The notes under the pieces were generated by a model. The model worked only from the letters and a program-made list of their open reading frames with translations. It did not search any database and was not told the origin of the DNA. From assembly GCA_028288405.1 (NCBI GenBank), contig JAQBNS010000090.1, forward strand, positions 1 to 50,201: a DNA stretch of 50,201 nt, written 5' to 3'. This document shows, one piece after another, positions 35,001 to 44,200 of this stretch; positions within the stretch are counted from its first letter, which is position 1; every line of letters begins with the position of its first letter. The stretch is from Chitinophagaceae bacterium (GTDB lineage Bacteria; Bacteroidota; Bacteroidia; Cytophagales; Cytophagaceae). The translations under genes and the position numbers were made by a program.

Positions 35001-35835
35001 ATCACTCAAAGAATCGAACGCAGACCTGGCACATTCCAACAAAAACCTGGAACAATTTGCATTCATCGCTTCTCATGATTTACAGGAGCCTCTGAGGAAA
35101 ATCAGAATATTCTCCAATATGATTTCTACAAGCTTTGGAAAACATTTACCCAATGAAGCAGTAAAACTCATTGACAAAATAAACACCTCTTCCGAACGGA
35201 TGTCAGGATTGATTAAAGCTGTACTTAATTTTTCCAGAATAGATAGTGCCAAGAATCAATTCACGGAAGTAAACCTGGACGAAATTTTAACTCAGGTATT
35301 GGAAGACTTTGAGGTACTGATTACAGAGAAGAATGCTGTCGTTACTAAAGAGACCTTGTCAATTATACAAGCTGTACCTCTTCAGATGACACAAATTTTC
35401 TATAACCTCATCAGTAATTCTTTGAAATTCACGCATCCTCATTTATCGCCGGTCATTACAATTACCTCGAAAATCATGACCCAAGAGGAAGTCCTGAGTT
35501 ATCCTGAGTTGAATAAAAAACGTACTTATTCTGAAATTATATTTAAAGATAACGGTATAGGATTTGAGAAAAAATATGAACATCAGATTTTTCAGATCTT
35601 TCAGCGTCTTCATTCCCACGAACAATTTCCAGGCACTGGAATTGGACTTGCCTTGTGCAAAAAAATTGCGATCAATCACCACGGCGAAATATTTGCCAAA
35701 TCAAATGGCAGTTCAGGAGCGGTTTTTCATATTATCTTACCGCAAGTACAGCCTACAACTTACAATCCGGATGCAGAACCTCTAGTCATAGCATCTGTAC
35801 CAGAAGTACTCTTTAAACAAGCTCCTATAATATAA
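32032..35835 (+). CDS. CheB-CheR-PAS-histidine kinase fusion protein
   Basis: The protein has 1267 residues. CheB methylesterase domain: S25 in GIGASAGG, H52 in QHLD and D142 in GTGKDGT form the triad (about 15-200). CheR methyltransferase domain (about 220-490): TVGRRIARRM, VVGCSTGQEAYTIA, and CRNVLIYMD. A coiled coil (about 650-730) with repeated NEELxxxNEEL/SKEELQST follows, then two PAS domains (the second ending YRWHIARALAIKND), HisKA with H1015 (SHDLQEPLRK) and HATPase (NNLSNSLK-like N box, DNGIGF, GTGIGLAL). There is no receiver, so output probably goes to a separate regulator. The upstream 249 bases hold no gene. Confidence 0.92.
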   Translation: MMRPTNPNEIIRSTNAFWVVGIGASAGGLDAFKSLIKTIPIDSGMAFIIVQHLDPNHESILVGLLQNMTALPVLEITDKVEVKPDHIYVIPSNKLLTANDGILNLTARPVKTQKSIDLFFTSLAEVHHNQAIGVVLSGTGKDGTLGLQAIKQYGGITFAQEQQTAAYDEMPQSAINQGVVDYVLSPEGIIRQLLELNAIYRKKLHSKEDIAEQGTEDIFYKQILNLLEAQKGVDFAYYKQTTVGRRIARRMDMLHLEKMEDYLHYIKEHSTELDQLYQDMLIPVTDFFRDPQMFDSLCKTVLPVITKNKTSDETFRVWVVGCSTGQEAYTIAICLHEFISQHSIRIKIQVFATDLSEIAIAKARTGIYSKSEVENISEERLNRFFTKTDNSYQANKIIRDICIFAMHNILSDPPFANMDLVSCRNVLIYMDAFLQRKAMTTFHYALNEKGILLLGKSESLSKSADLFNVFNEQEKMYTKKMTSGRFIHVAAKPKDSSFNNSVKSMKDLRLNDDFQKNAEQIILSKSPAGVIVNEQMEIVQFRGATGDWLESPSGKPSLNVLKMAKTGLAIDLRSALLKVKTSLQPFVKEGISVKVQKHTTLVTIEVIPLLHTINPYFLILFTNTELITPLSSGKQTIDGQIEINPHEIRAMQLEKELSQTRDDMRSITEDQEAGNEELLSANEELVSGSEELRSLNEELEISKEELQSTVEELSAANQELAVRNEQLNHYRKYAEAIVSTIREPLIVLDKDLRVKSTNSAFNKTFQETEHSTEGKLFYELKDNQWDIPELRILLERTLQEKDFYESYEVKRTFSVIGERIMLLNARKFFSEGNNEYLILLAIEDITERRTLEAKLKANADYLKAVFESSPQIATMASADGSVNYFNQFFLDYSGLNITEAIERGWQSVMRPEIYPKFLELWDHAINSGNDFYMRLMLKRSDGEYRWHIARALAIKNDMGVITSWVGTATDINDQKIFSDELERKVSERTQSLKESNADLAHSNKNLEQFAFIASHDLQEPLRKIRIFSNMISTSFGKHLPNEAVKLIDKINTSSERMSGLIKAVLNFSRIDSAKNQFTEVNLDEILTQVLEDFEVLITEKNAVVTKETLSIIQAVPLQMTQIFYNLISNSLKFTHPHLSPVITITSKIMTQEEVLSYPELNKKRTYSEIIFKDNGIGFEKKYEHQIFQIFQRLHSHEQFPGTGIGLALCKKIAINHHGEIFAKSNGSSGAVFHIILPQVQPTTYNPDAEPLVIASVPEVLFKQAPII

Positions 35836-35838
35836 CTC

Positions 35839-35875
35839 ATTCCGTAAGACTTCTCCTTTTAACGGGTTAACTTAT
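35839..35875 (+). repeat. Leader element, copy 1
   Basis: This 37-base stretch beginning ATTCCGTAAGACTTCT matches 38030-38066 at 30 of 37 positions without gaps. It ends 17 bases before the GTG used as the start of the repeat-kinase gene, the same distance as copy 2 to its ATG. Confidence 0.7.
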
Positions 35876-35892
35876 GGATATCTCCAAAGACA

Positions 35893-37995
35893 GTGAAGAT
35901 GAATACAGATGATCCATCGAAGGAACTACTTCTCGTCAATCAGAAATTACTTTTTCAAAATGATGAAAAGGAAAAACGAGCTGCTGAATTAAGTATTGCT
36001 AACAAAGAACTTATTTTTCAGAACGAAGAAAAAGAGAAACGGGCCGCTGAATTGATCGTTGCCAATGTGGAGCTGGATTTCCAAAACAAAGAAAAAGAGA
36101 ACAGAGCTGCAGAATTGGTCATTGCCAATCAGGAACTTCTTTTCCAAAATGAAGAAAAAGAGAAACGGGCCGCTGAATTAAGCATTGCTAACAAAGAACT
36201 GATTTTTCAAAATGAAGAGAAAGAAAATCGGGCGGCTGAATTGATCGTTGCCAATGTAGAGTTGGATTTCCAAAACAATGAGAAAGAAAAACGTGCCGCT
36301 GAACTAATCATTGCCAATCAGGAATTACTTTTTCAAAACAGCGAAAAAGAAAACAGAGCCGCTGAACTAGTTATTGCTAACCAGGAACTGATTTTCCAGA
36401 ATGACGAAAAAGAAAAACGTGCCGCAGAATTAATCATTGCCAACCAGGAATTAATTTTCCAAAATAAAGAAAAGGGGAAACGTGCCGCCGAATTGATTGT
36501 TGCCAATCTAGAATTAGATTTCCAAAACAATGAGAAAGAACAGCGCGCCGCAGAATTACTCATTGCCAATCAAGAATTAATTTTTCAAAACAAAGAAAAA
36601 GAAAATCGAGCAGCTGAATTAGTGATTGCCAATAAGGAGCTGCTTTTTCAAAATGACGAAAAAGAGAATCGCTCCTCCGAATTAATTATTGCAAATAAAG
36701 AATTGCTTTTTCAGAATAAAGAAAAAGAAAAACGTGCCGCTGAACTTATCGTTGCCAATCTGGAATTGGATTTTCAAAACAATGAAAAAGAAAAACGTGC
36801 TTCTGAATTGGTCATTGCCAACCGGGAACTGCTTTTTCAAAACGAAGAAAAAGAAAAGCGTGCTGCGGAATTAGTCATCGCCAACCGGGAACTGCTTTTT
36901 CAAAACGAAGAAAAAGAAAAGCGCGCTGCCGAATTAGTCATTGCTAACCGGGAACTTCTTTTTCAAAACGAAGAAAAGGAAAAGCGCGCTGCCGAATTAG
37001 TCATTGCCAATCGGGAACTGCTTTTTCAAAATGAAGAAAAAGAAAAGCGTGCTGCGGAATTAGTCATTGCTAACCGGGAACTGCTTTTTCAAAACGAAGA
37101 AAAAGAAAAGCGCGCTGCGGAATTAGTCATTGCTAACCGGGAACTTCTTTTTCAAAATGAAGAAAAAGAAAAGCGTGCTGCGGAACTAGTAATTGCAAAT
37201 AAGGAACTAGCCTTTCAGAATGAAGAGAAAATAAAGCGATCCACTGAGCTAATTATTGCCAACAGGAAACTTATTATTGCCAATAATGAACTGGTTGCAT
37301 TCACCTACATCTCTAGTCACGACTTACAGGAACCACTTCGGAAAATACAAACCTTCATCAGTGTCATATTAGAAAAGGAAAATCAAAATTTATCAGACAA
37401 AGGTAAGTTTAACTTTAAGCGTATCCAGTCCTCCGCTGCAAGAATGCAGCGATTGATCTCAGACTTACTAAATTTTTCAAGGATCAATAGCACAGAACGC
37501 GTATTTGAACCCACCGATCTTCATCTTATTATAGAAGATGTAAAAGATGACCTATCAGATAAAATTCAGGAGAAACAAGCAACTATTGAAATTACAGAGT
37601 CCGCCTACGCACATATTGTCGCTTTTCAATTCCGACAACTCTTTTATCACCTTTTGGACAACGCGCTTAAATTTTCAAAGCCTAATGAAAAAGCTTATAT
37701 CATCATTGAAAGTAAAATAATAAAAGGAGATCAAAGCAATCACGAAAGAATTGTAAAAGAAAAAGAGTACTGTCATATTAGTATTCAAGACAATGGTATT
37801 GGATTCGAACCGGAATTTGCCCAACGCATTTTTGAAGTATTCCAAAAACTTCACAGCAAAGAAGAATACTCTGGCACCGGTATTGGACTTGCGATTGTAA
37901 AGAAGATAGTGGATAATCATAACGGCATTATAACAGCAACCAGCCAGCTAGGACAAGGAGCCAAATTCGACATCTACATTCCATCCACTCACTAA
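35893..37995 (+). CDS. Histidine kinase with 21 tandem 21-residue coiled-coil repeats
   Basis: The 700-residue protein begins at GTG 35893; ATG 35899 two codons later is an equally possible start. Residues 19-459 are 21 consecutive repeats of 21 residues (core FQN, then EKEKRAAEL, then IAN). A HisKA domain with H476 (SSHDLQEPLRKIQTF) and HATPase (DNALKFSKP, QDNGIGFE, GTGIGLAIVKK) follow. There is no membrane segment or recognised sensor domain. Three heptads per unit predict one uninterrupted coiled coil. Kinase domains are related to those of the neighbour at 32032. The final six units are nearly identical at DNA level, showing recent expansion. Confidence 0.9.
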   Translation: MKMNTDDPSKELLLVNQKLLFQNDEKEKRAAELSIANKELIFQNEEKEKRAAELIVANVELDFQNKEKENRAAELVIANQELLFQNEEKEKRAAELSIANKELIFQNEEKENRAAELIVANVELDFQNNEKEKRAAELIIANQELLFQNSEKENRAAELVIANQELIFQNDEKEKRAAELIIANQELIFQNKEKGKRAAELIVANLELDFQNNEKEQRAAELLIANQELIFQNKEKENRAAELVIANKELLFQNDEKENRSSELIIANKELLFQNKEKEKRAAELIVANLELDFQNNEKEKRASELVIANRELLFQNEEKEKRAAELVIANRELLFQNEEKEKRAAELVIANRELLFQNEEKEKRAAELVIANRELLFQNEEKEKRAAELVIANRELLFQNEEKEKRAAELVIANRELLFQNEEKEKRAAELVIANKELAFQNEEKIKRSTELIIANRKLIIANNELVAFTYISSHDLQEPLRKIQTFISVILEKENQNLSDKGKFNFKRIQSSAARMQRLISDLLNFSRINSTERVFEPTDLHLIIEDVKDDLSDKIQEKQATIEITESAYAHIVAFQFRQLFYHLLDNALKFSKPNEKAYIIIESKIIKGDQSNHERIVKEKEYCHISIQDNGIGFEPEFAQRIFEVFQKLHSKEEYSGTGIGLAIVKKIVDNHNGIITATSQLGQGAKFDIYIPSTH
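35947..37269 (+). repeat. 21 x 63-bp tandem coding repeats
   Basis: Twenty-one uninterrupted 63-bp units encode 21-residue repeats. Units 15-20 are nearly identical in protein and DNA, whereas units 1-13 have diverged. Units with I-V-A-N-V/L-E-L-D-F-Q-N junctions recur at 2/3, 5/6, 9/10 and 13/14, so blocks of three to four units were duplicated earlier. Every copy-number change stays in frame. Confidence 0.97.
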
Positions 37996-38016
37996 TTTTT
38001 CAAATCTCTTAAAAAC

Positions 38017-38024
38017 TAATTTTG
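38017..38024 (+). promoter_or_regulatory. -7 element before the 36-residue Lys-rich protein
   Basis: TAATTTTG fits TAnnTTTG and lies 59 bases before ATG 38084, just upstream of leader copy 2. No convincing -33 box is present. Confidence 0.45.
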
Positions 38025-38029
38025 CGTGT

Positions 38030-38066
38030 ATTCCGTATGACTTCTGCGTTTAATGGGCTACATTAT
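38030..38066 (+). repeat. Leader element, copy 2
   Basis: It begins ATTCCGTATGACTTCT and is 30/37 identical to 35839-35875. It occupies the 5' leader of the small gene at 38084, 17 bases before the ATG. Confidence 0.7.
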
Positions 38067-38083
38067 ACCAAACCCCTATCACT

Positions 38084-38194
38084 ATGGCCAAAGAAAAATC
38101 ACCACAAAAAGGAGACAAGAAAGCAGCCGGAAAAAGTCTGACAGAAAAAAGAGCGGATAAGAAAGCGAAAAAAGAAAGTAAGAAGAACAGTTAA
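38084..38194 (+). CDS. Very small Lys-rich protein (36 residues)
   Basis: ATG 38084 encodes MAKEKSPQKGDKKAAGKS and then a further 18 basic residues (LTEKRADKKAKKESKKNS). Lysine makes up more than a third of the protein. It has a -7 promoter box, a leader element and a strong terminator, which supports it being a real short gene. Similar tiny Lys/Ala-rich proteins are, to my knowledge, frequent in Bacteroidota; a nucleic-acid-binding role is only a guess from charge. Confidence 0.7.
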   Translation: MAKEKSPQKGDKKAAGKSLTEKRADKKAKKESKKNS

Positions 38195-38225
38195 GTCTGC
38201 TTAGCTATTTTTAATGATACATGAC

Positions 38226-38259
38226 AAAGCCCTTCATCACACCAGTGATGAAGGGCTTT
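38226..38259. terminator. Bidirectional terminator between convergent genes
   Basis: AAAGCCCTTCATCAC (38226-38240), loop ACCA and its perfect complement (38245-38259) form a 15-bp stem followed by T residues. It lies between the small gene ending at 38194 and the minus-strand giant gene ending at 38275. Confidence 0.9.
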
Positions 38260-38274
38260 TACTTTATGGTTGTT

Positions 38275-41200
38275 TTACTTAGCTATTGTAATAAATACTT
38301 CGACTACATGTTCTTGGGAATCGTCTACAAGTGGAATGCTATTTCCTTTTCCTGTTGTTTCGCCCATCTTCCAATACGATTCTGCCGCATACACTTGATG
38401 GACCGTCATGCGGTACATGGACTTTCCATAACGGTAATCGATATGAACAGAAGGCCAATCGACAGGAAAACACGGATTGAATACTAAATGACCTCTATGT
38501 ACTTCCATTCCTAATAAGGAACCGGTAATGAATTGGTACATCCACCCGGATGATCCGGTGTACCAAGTCCACCCGCCTCGTCCTTCGTGAGATTCATTGG
38601 CATATACATCCGCAGCCATCACATAAGGTTCTACTTTGTAGATTTTACTTGACGCAGCATTATCGGCATGGCTCAAAGGTTGCACCATGCTGAATAATTC
38701 CCAGACTTTTTCACGATCGCCCATGGCTGCGAAAGCCATTAAGGCCCAAATGGCAGCGTGAGAATATTGTCCACCATTTTCACGTACACCGGGTACGTAC
38801 CCTTTGATGTATCCTGGATTCATGCCGTCAACATTAAACGGCGGATCCAGCAATTGAATCAGACGAAGGTCTCTTCTCACCAGGTATTTGTCCATGGAAG
38901 CAATGGCCATCTCCCTTCTGTCTTTTGGTGCTGCTCCTGACAACACTGACCAACTCTGAGCGATCGCATCGATACGGCATTCCGTATTTTCTTTAGAGCC
39001 CAACGCCGTGCCGTCGTCGAAATAAGCACGTTTGTACCATTCGCCATCCCAACTGGATGCTTCGATATTATGTTGAAGAGTGGCTGCTTCTTTCACACAC
39101 CGTTCTGCAAACAAGTGATCACCTTGTTGTATCGCTACCTTTTCGAAATTCACGAGTACATCGTATAAGAAAAAAGCAAGCCATACACTTTCTCCTTTTC
39201 CTTTATGACCCACCTGATCCATGCCATCGTTCCAGTCACCCGATCCGATCAACGGCAAGCCATGCACTCCGAAATGCAAACTGTGTGTGATGGCCCGCAC
39301 ACAATGTTCGTATAACGAATCGCTTATATTACCGCTCACAGGTAAATCATAAAGTGTTTCTTCTTCCGGTAGTAATAAACGACTTTCCAGAAAACCAACC
39401 TGCGTATTCAATAAGGTTTCATCACTGGTTGCTGCCAAATAGCGGCTTGTAACGAAAGGCAGCCAAAGCATATCGTCTGAACAACGTGTGCGCACTCCTC
39501 TGCCTTCCGGCGGGTGCCACCAGTGTTGTACATCCCCTTCTACAAATTGTCTGGAAGCACTGAGTAAAATCTGCTGACGAGCCAGAGAAGGTTGAGTATG
39601 CAACAAAGCCAATACATCCTGCAATTGATCCCTGAAGCCAAAGGCACCACCGGATTGATAGAAGCCACTGCGTGCAAATATTCGGCAAGCAATGGTTTGA
39701 TATGTCAACCATCCATTAGCCAAAGTATTCAATGCCACATCGGGTGTAGTAACCTGTACGGCACTTACTGTTTCCTCCCAGTATTCTTTTACTTTCCGCA
39801 GTGATTCCGCTACAGCCTGAGGATTTGCAAATTTGAAGATCACCGCATGTGCAGATTGCGAATTGATTTCATTTCCCATCTGGAAAATAATTTCTTTCTC
39901 TTCTCCATCCAGCAAATCAAACTTCACCTGAAGCGCTGCGCAAGTGTCCATTCCTGCTCCTATCCTGCCTGATAATTTGGAACGGTATAAAGCTTTAGGA
40001 TCCTTCAACGTTTTATTCTTTCCTATAAACTCCAAACGATCGGTAGTAAAACTTTGTCTGACGCCTTCTACTTTAAAGAACATGACACGATCCGAAAATG
40101 CTGAATTGTATCGGTTTCTAAACAACAAGGCCCCATTATTACTGTTGTACTCGGATATAATATGCATGTTCGTTTTCGAACGCACATCTCCCAATGTCAC
40201 TTCCAAATAGCCGGTGGCAGATAATTTCCGTTCACGACCTGATTTGTTTTTTATTTTTATAACAATGAATTTGATCGACGTCTCTTTGTCTACAAAGGTG
40301 GTCGTTTCAGAAATAAGACCTTGTTCCTCATGTTCAAAAGTACTGTAACCAAAACCGTGTGTGACGATATAAGGAGATGCACCTTGGACAGGGAAAGAAG
40401 AAGGTGACCAGAACATTCCTGTTTCTTCGTCTCGGAGATAGAACGCCTCTCCTCCTACATCACTTACCGGATCATTGCTCCAGGGTGTCAGTCGGTATTC
40501 GTGTGCATTGATGGCCCAGGTATAGGCTGAACCATTTTCAGAAATTACCGAACCGAAATCAGGATTGGCAATGACATTTACCCATGGTGCAGGAGTAGTC
40601 TGGTGCTGAGCTATTTTTATTTTATAAGCTTTACCGTCTTTCGTAAAACCACCGGTTTCATTGAAGAACAACAAATCTTTCGGTAACTCCAATGTACCGG
40701 CTATATGCTCCGCTGTCAACGGCTTCGTGTCCAGTAACAGAGGCAATGCTTTCTCATTGATGTGTTTGCTGATCTGTTCCGCCAGCGTACCTTTGTTGTC
40801 GTGAATGATGACACGCGCCACACTCTCAAACAAAATACGGTCTTCAGAGGACAACTGATCGGCGGACTTTACAAAAATTGCACCCGGTTTGCTGTATGCC
40901 TGGTGATTGCTATTGGCTGCATCGGCAGTGATTAATCCTAAAATTTGATCTTGTAAGAGTTGACGGTAAGAACCGTAGTCTTCATTCCAAATCACCAGAT
41001 CAACGGCTAACCCTTTTAATCTCCAATAGGCATGGGCTTGTATCATTTGTTTTACCAAATCCATGCTTTCTGTATCGTATACGTGAAGCAAAACAATCGG
41101 CAAATCACCGGAAACAGAATGACTCCACAAACTTGACTGACCTCTTAAATTGGATTGCAATACCTGACTGTCTGCGCGCAGTGCCGGGTTAGCATAAATA

Positions 41201-44200
41201 ACAGAAGCCGCTAAACGATCGTACAATTGCGTGTCTGATTCGGTGGCATTGAGCTGACGTAAGAGTACCTGACTGTGTGTCCAGGAAAGTTCAAAGGCAC
41301 GATTTTTCAAATGTTGATCTCTGTACTTCTGCATGAGACTTTCACATCCCTCCTTTGTTTCACTGATCCCATAAATCAAATCCACCGTCGCTGTTTGATT
41401 CGGTTTGATGCTGATCCTATAACGAATGGCTAACACAGGGTCCAATACAGAACCATGCTTTCCTGAAAGCGTTGCAGCATCCAATGCTTGCGGATGAGCA
41501 ATCGTATTTCCTCTGCCGATGAATTGCATACGATCAGTTTCATAGGAGACCGCCTCTACCGTAGCTCCGCGTACTTCCATCAAATGAAACATCCAAGGGG
41601 GTACTTCATCACTGGAACGCGCTCTTCGTGTACAGAAAATCGCTTTGTGTTCGGGAACGATTTCTGTCTGTACAAATAAATTACTAAACGCCGGGTGTGC
41701 CTCATCAGAAGCCTGACTCGCCATGACTACTTCTGTGTAACTGGTAATCTCTAATACTTTTACCGATGGAGTTCTATTGGTTAATCTGATTTTCCGCATC
41801 TCCGTATCGTCTTCCGGAGAAACAATGATTTCAGTATGCGTATCTATACCATGGTCATGCCTGCGGAATTCTACATGCCCTTGTGAGAATATGGCCTCAT
41901 AACTTTTGGCAGGTTGCAAAGTAGGCTGATGGGTATTCGACCAAAAGTTACCGGTACTGATGTCTTTGATGTAACAGAAAATACCATGGTCATCTTTGGT
42001 CGCATCTTCTCTCCATCGTGTGACAGATATATCTTTCCAACGGCTATAGCCTGCACCGGAATTGGTAATCATCGCCTGGTAGCGTCCATTGCTCAACAAC
42101 TGCACTTCAGGTAAGACCGTGTTAGGCGTATTGATTCGACGTACCTGTAAATCGGTTTCATTGGTATGCGTTTCTACCAGATCTGCCGTATGTGCATAGA
42201 ATAAAGTAGCTCTCGGTATACGTTCCTGCAGCAATAACAAGGTGGCCTGAAAACGGAGTTCCGCTGAAAAGCGTTGCTGCATAGGCTTGTTCAGCAATAC
42301 ATAAGCCAGTGAAAGAAATCCCATTCCCTGATGATGCACCATGTAAGAATTTACAAGGCTGTACGATTTTCCTCTCGGCAAACGGCTTGCTGTATAATCA
42401 ATGGCTTCATAAAAACCATATTCACCTTCAAATCCCTGTGCAGACAACTCTTGTAAATTGTCACAGGCTTTTGCCGGTGATACCATCAATGCCATCATGC
42501 AGGCATAAGGTGCAATGACCAAATCTTCTTCCAATCCTCTCTTCAATCCTAGGCCTGGTACACCAAAGGCACGGTATTGGTAATTGAGATTGGCATCCAC
42601 CATATTGTAACCGGATTCTGAAATACCCCAGGGTACACCGCGTTGTGCAGCATACTCGATCTGTCGCTTGACTGTCGCTTTGGAAGTCTGATGCAACAAG
42701 GTATTTTCAAATGAAGGCATGACCAGTTGCGGCATTAAATATTCAAACATGGAACCGCTCCATGATAACAGGATAGGATCTCCGCCAGAGTTGGTCAATA
42801 AGCGGCCCAAAGCAAACCAACTTTCCTGCGGCAGTTTTCCTTGTGCGATGGCTACGAAAATTCCTAAACGGGCTTCCGAAGCGAGTAAGTCATAAAAACT
42901 ATTGTCTTTTCTTTGTTCATCTACATTGAACCCTATGCGTAAGAGTCCTGTTGATTTGACATATAAAAACTCATACTCAATATCCGAAAGCAGTTCGCAC
43001 TGTTGTGTCAACGTGTTTAATACAATCAATCGTTCGGCTGCGATACTATTGGTTTTCAATAAACAATAACGCAATGATTCTAACCATTCTTTTTCCTGAA
43101 TACTCAGATTTTGTTCTTCATACTGCTTGATGTGTCTCAGTGCCAGGTCTGTTGTGGCTTCCATGGACTGCAGTGAAGGGATTCCATCCAATATATGGAG
43201 TTCATTAAAACGTTCGGGGATTATCCCAAGCTGCAACCAGGAATTGAATTGTATGACTTCGTCATATTGCTGTTGAACCTGAACCGCCAATCTTACGATC
43301 CATTTATAAAATGGAGTACTGGTCTCTGTTTGGTGAGCGACTAATATTTTGGTAAGGCTGTATAATTCTTCCAGGTATTTTTTTTCATTGCTAAGCAAGC
43401 GATCGCTATCATTTGCAGCAACGTGTAGTAATGCCTGTATACTTTCTATTTGTTCTATGTGTTGTCCTTTAGAAAGATCCCAAATAATGGATGCTGTAGT
43501 AATCAATCCTTCATAAATGCGAGCTGTTACAACGGGTTGATTCGAAAGCGTTAAAAGCCCCTGGCGAAGTGTCAATAAATGCCCTACCAGGTTACCACTG
43601 TCTACTGTGGATACATAACGGGGTTGCAAAGGCAATAAAGATACGGTATCGTACCAATTGTAAAAGTGTCCCTGGTAACGCTCCAGTTTCATCATGGTTT
43701 GCAACGTATGATCACAGCGCACGATCAATTCACCACCACTGATGTACCCGAAATCATATGCCGTTAAATTAGACAGTAAGGCCAATCCCATATTGGTCGG
43801 CGAGGTACGGTGCGCGATGACCGGTACGGGTTGCTCCTGAAAATTATCAGGCGGTAACCAGTTTTCTTCTGCCGTAACAAACTGCTCAAAAAACGACCAG
43901 GTCCTTCTCGCTGATTTATGCAAGAAAACTGTTTGGTCTTCGGGTAAGGAAAGATCTTCTTCGGCTTCGGGAATACTGATTCGCCAGGCAATGGCTGGAG
44001 CCAACAACCACAAGACCAACATCGGTGATGCTACACCCAGCGCTAAAGGATGCGTATACGCTAACCAAACAGTGAAGACCACTCCCAACAAAGGTGACAT
44101 CCACATGGTATAATAGGCAGACCAAATACCATGATCAGAAAATGCAGGGGAAGCAGAAGGTGTCCATTGTAATAATTTTTTTCTGGACACAATCATGCGC

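Noticed and set aside
35947..37269. 63-bp tandem repeats as a CRISPR or satellite array
   Set aside because: The units are contiguous, have no spacers and stay in frame as a heptad-compatible protein repeat.
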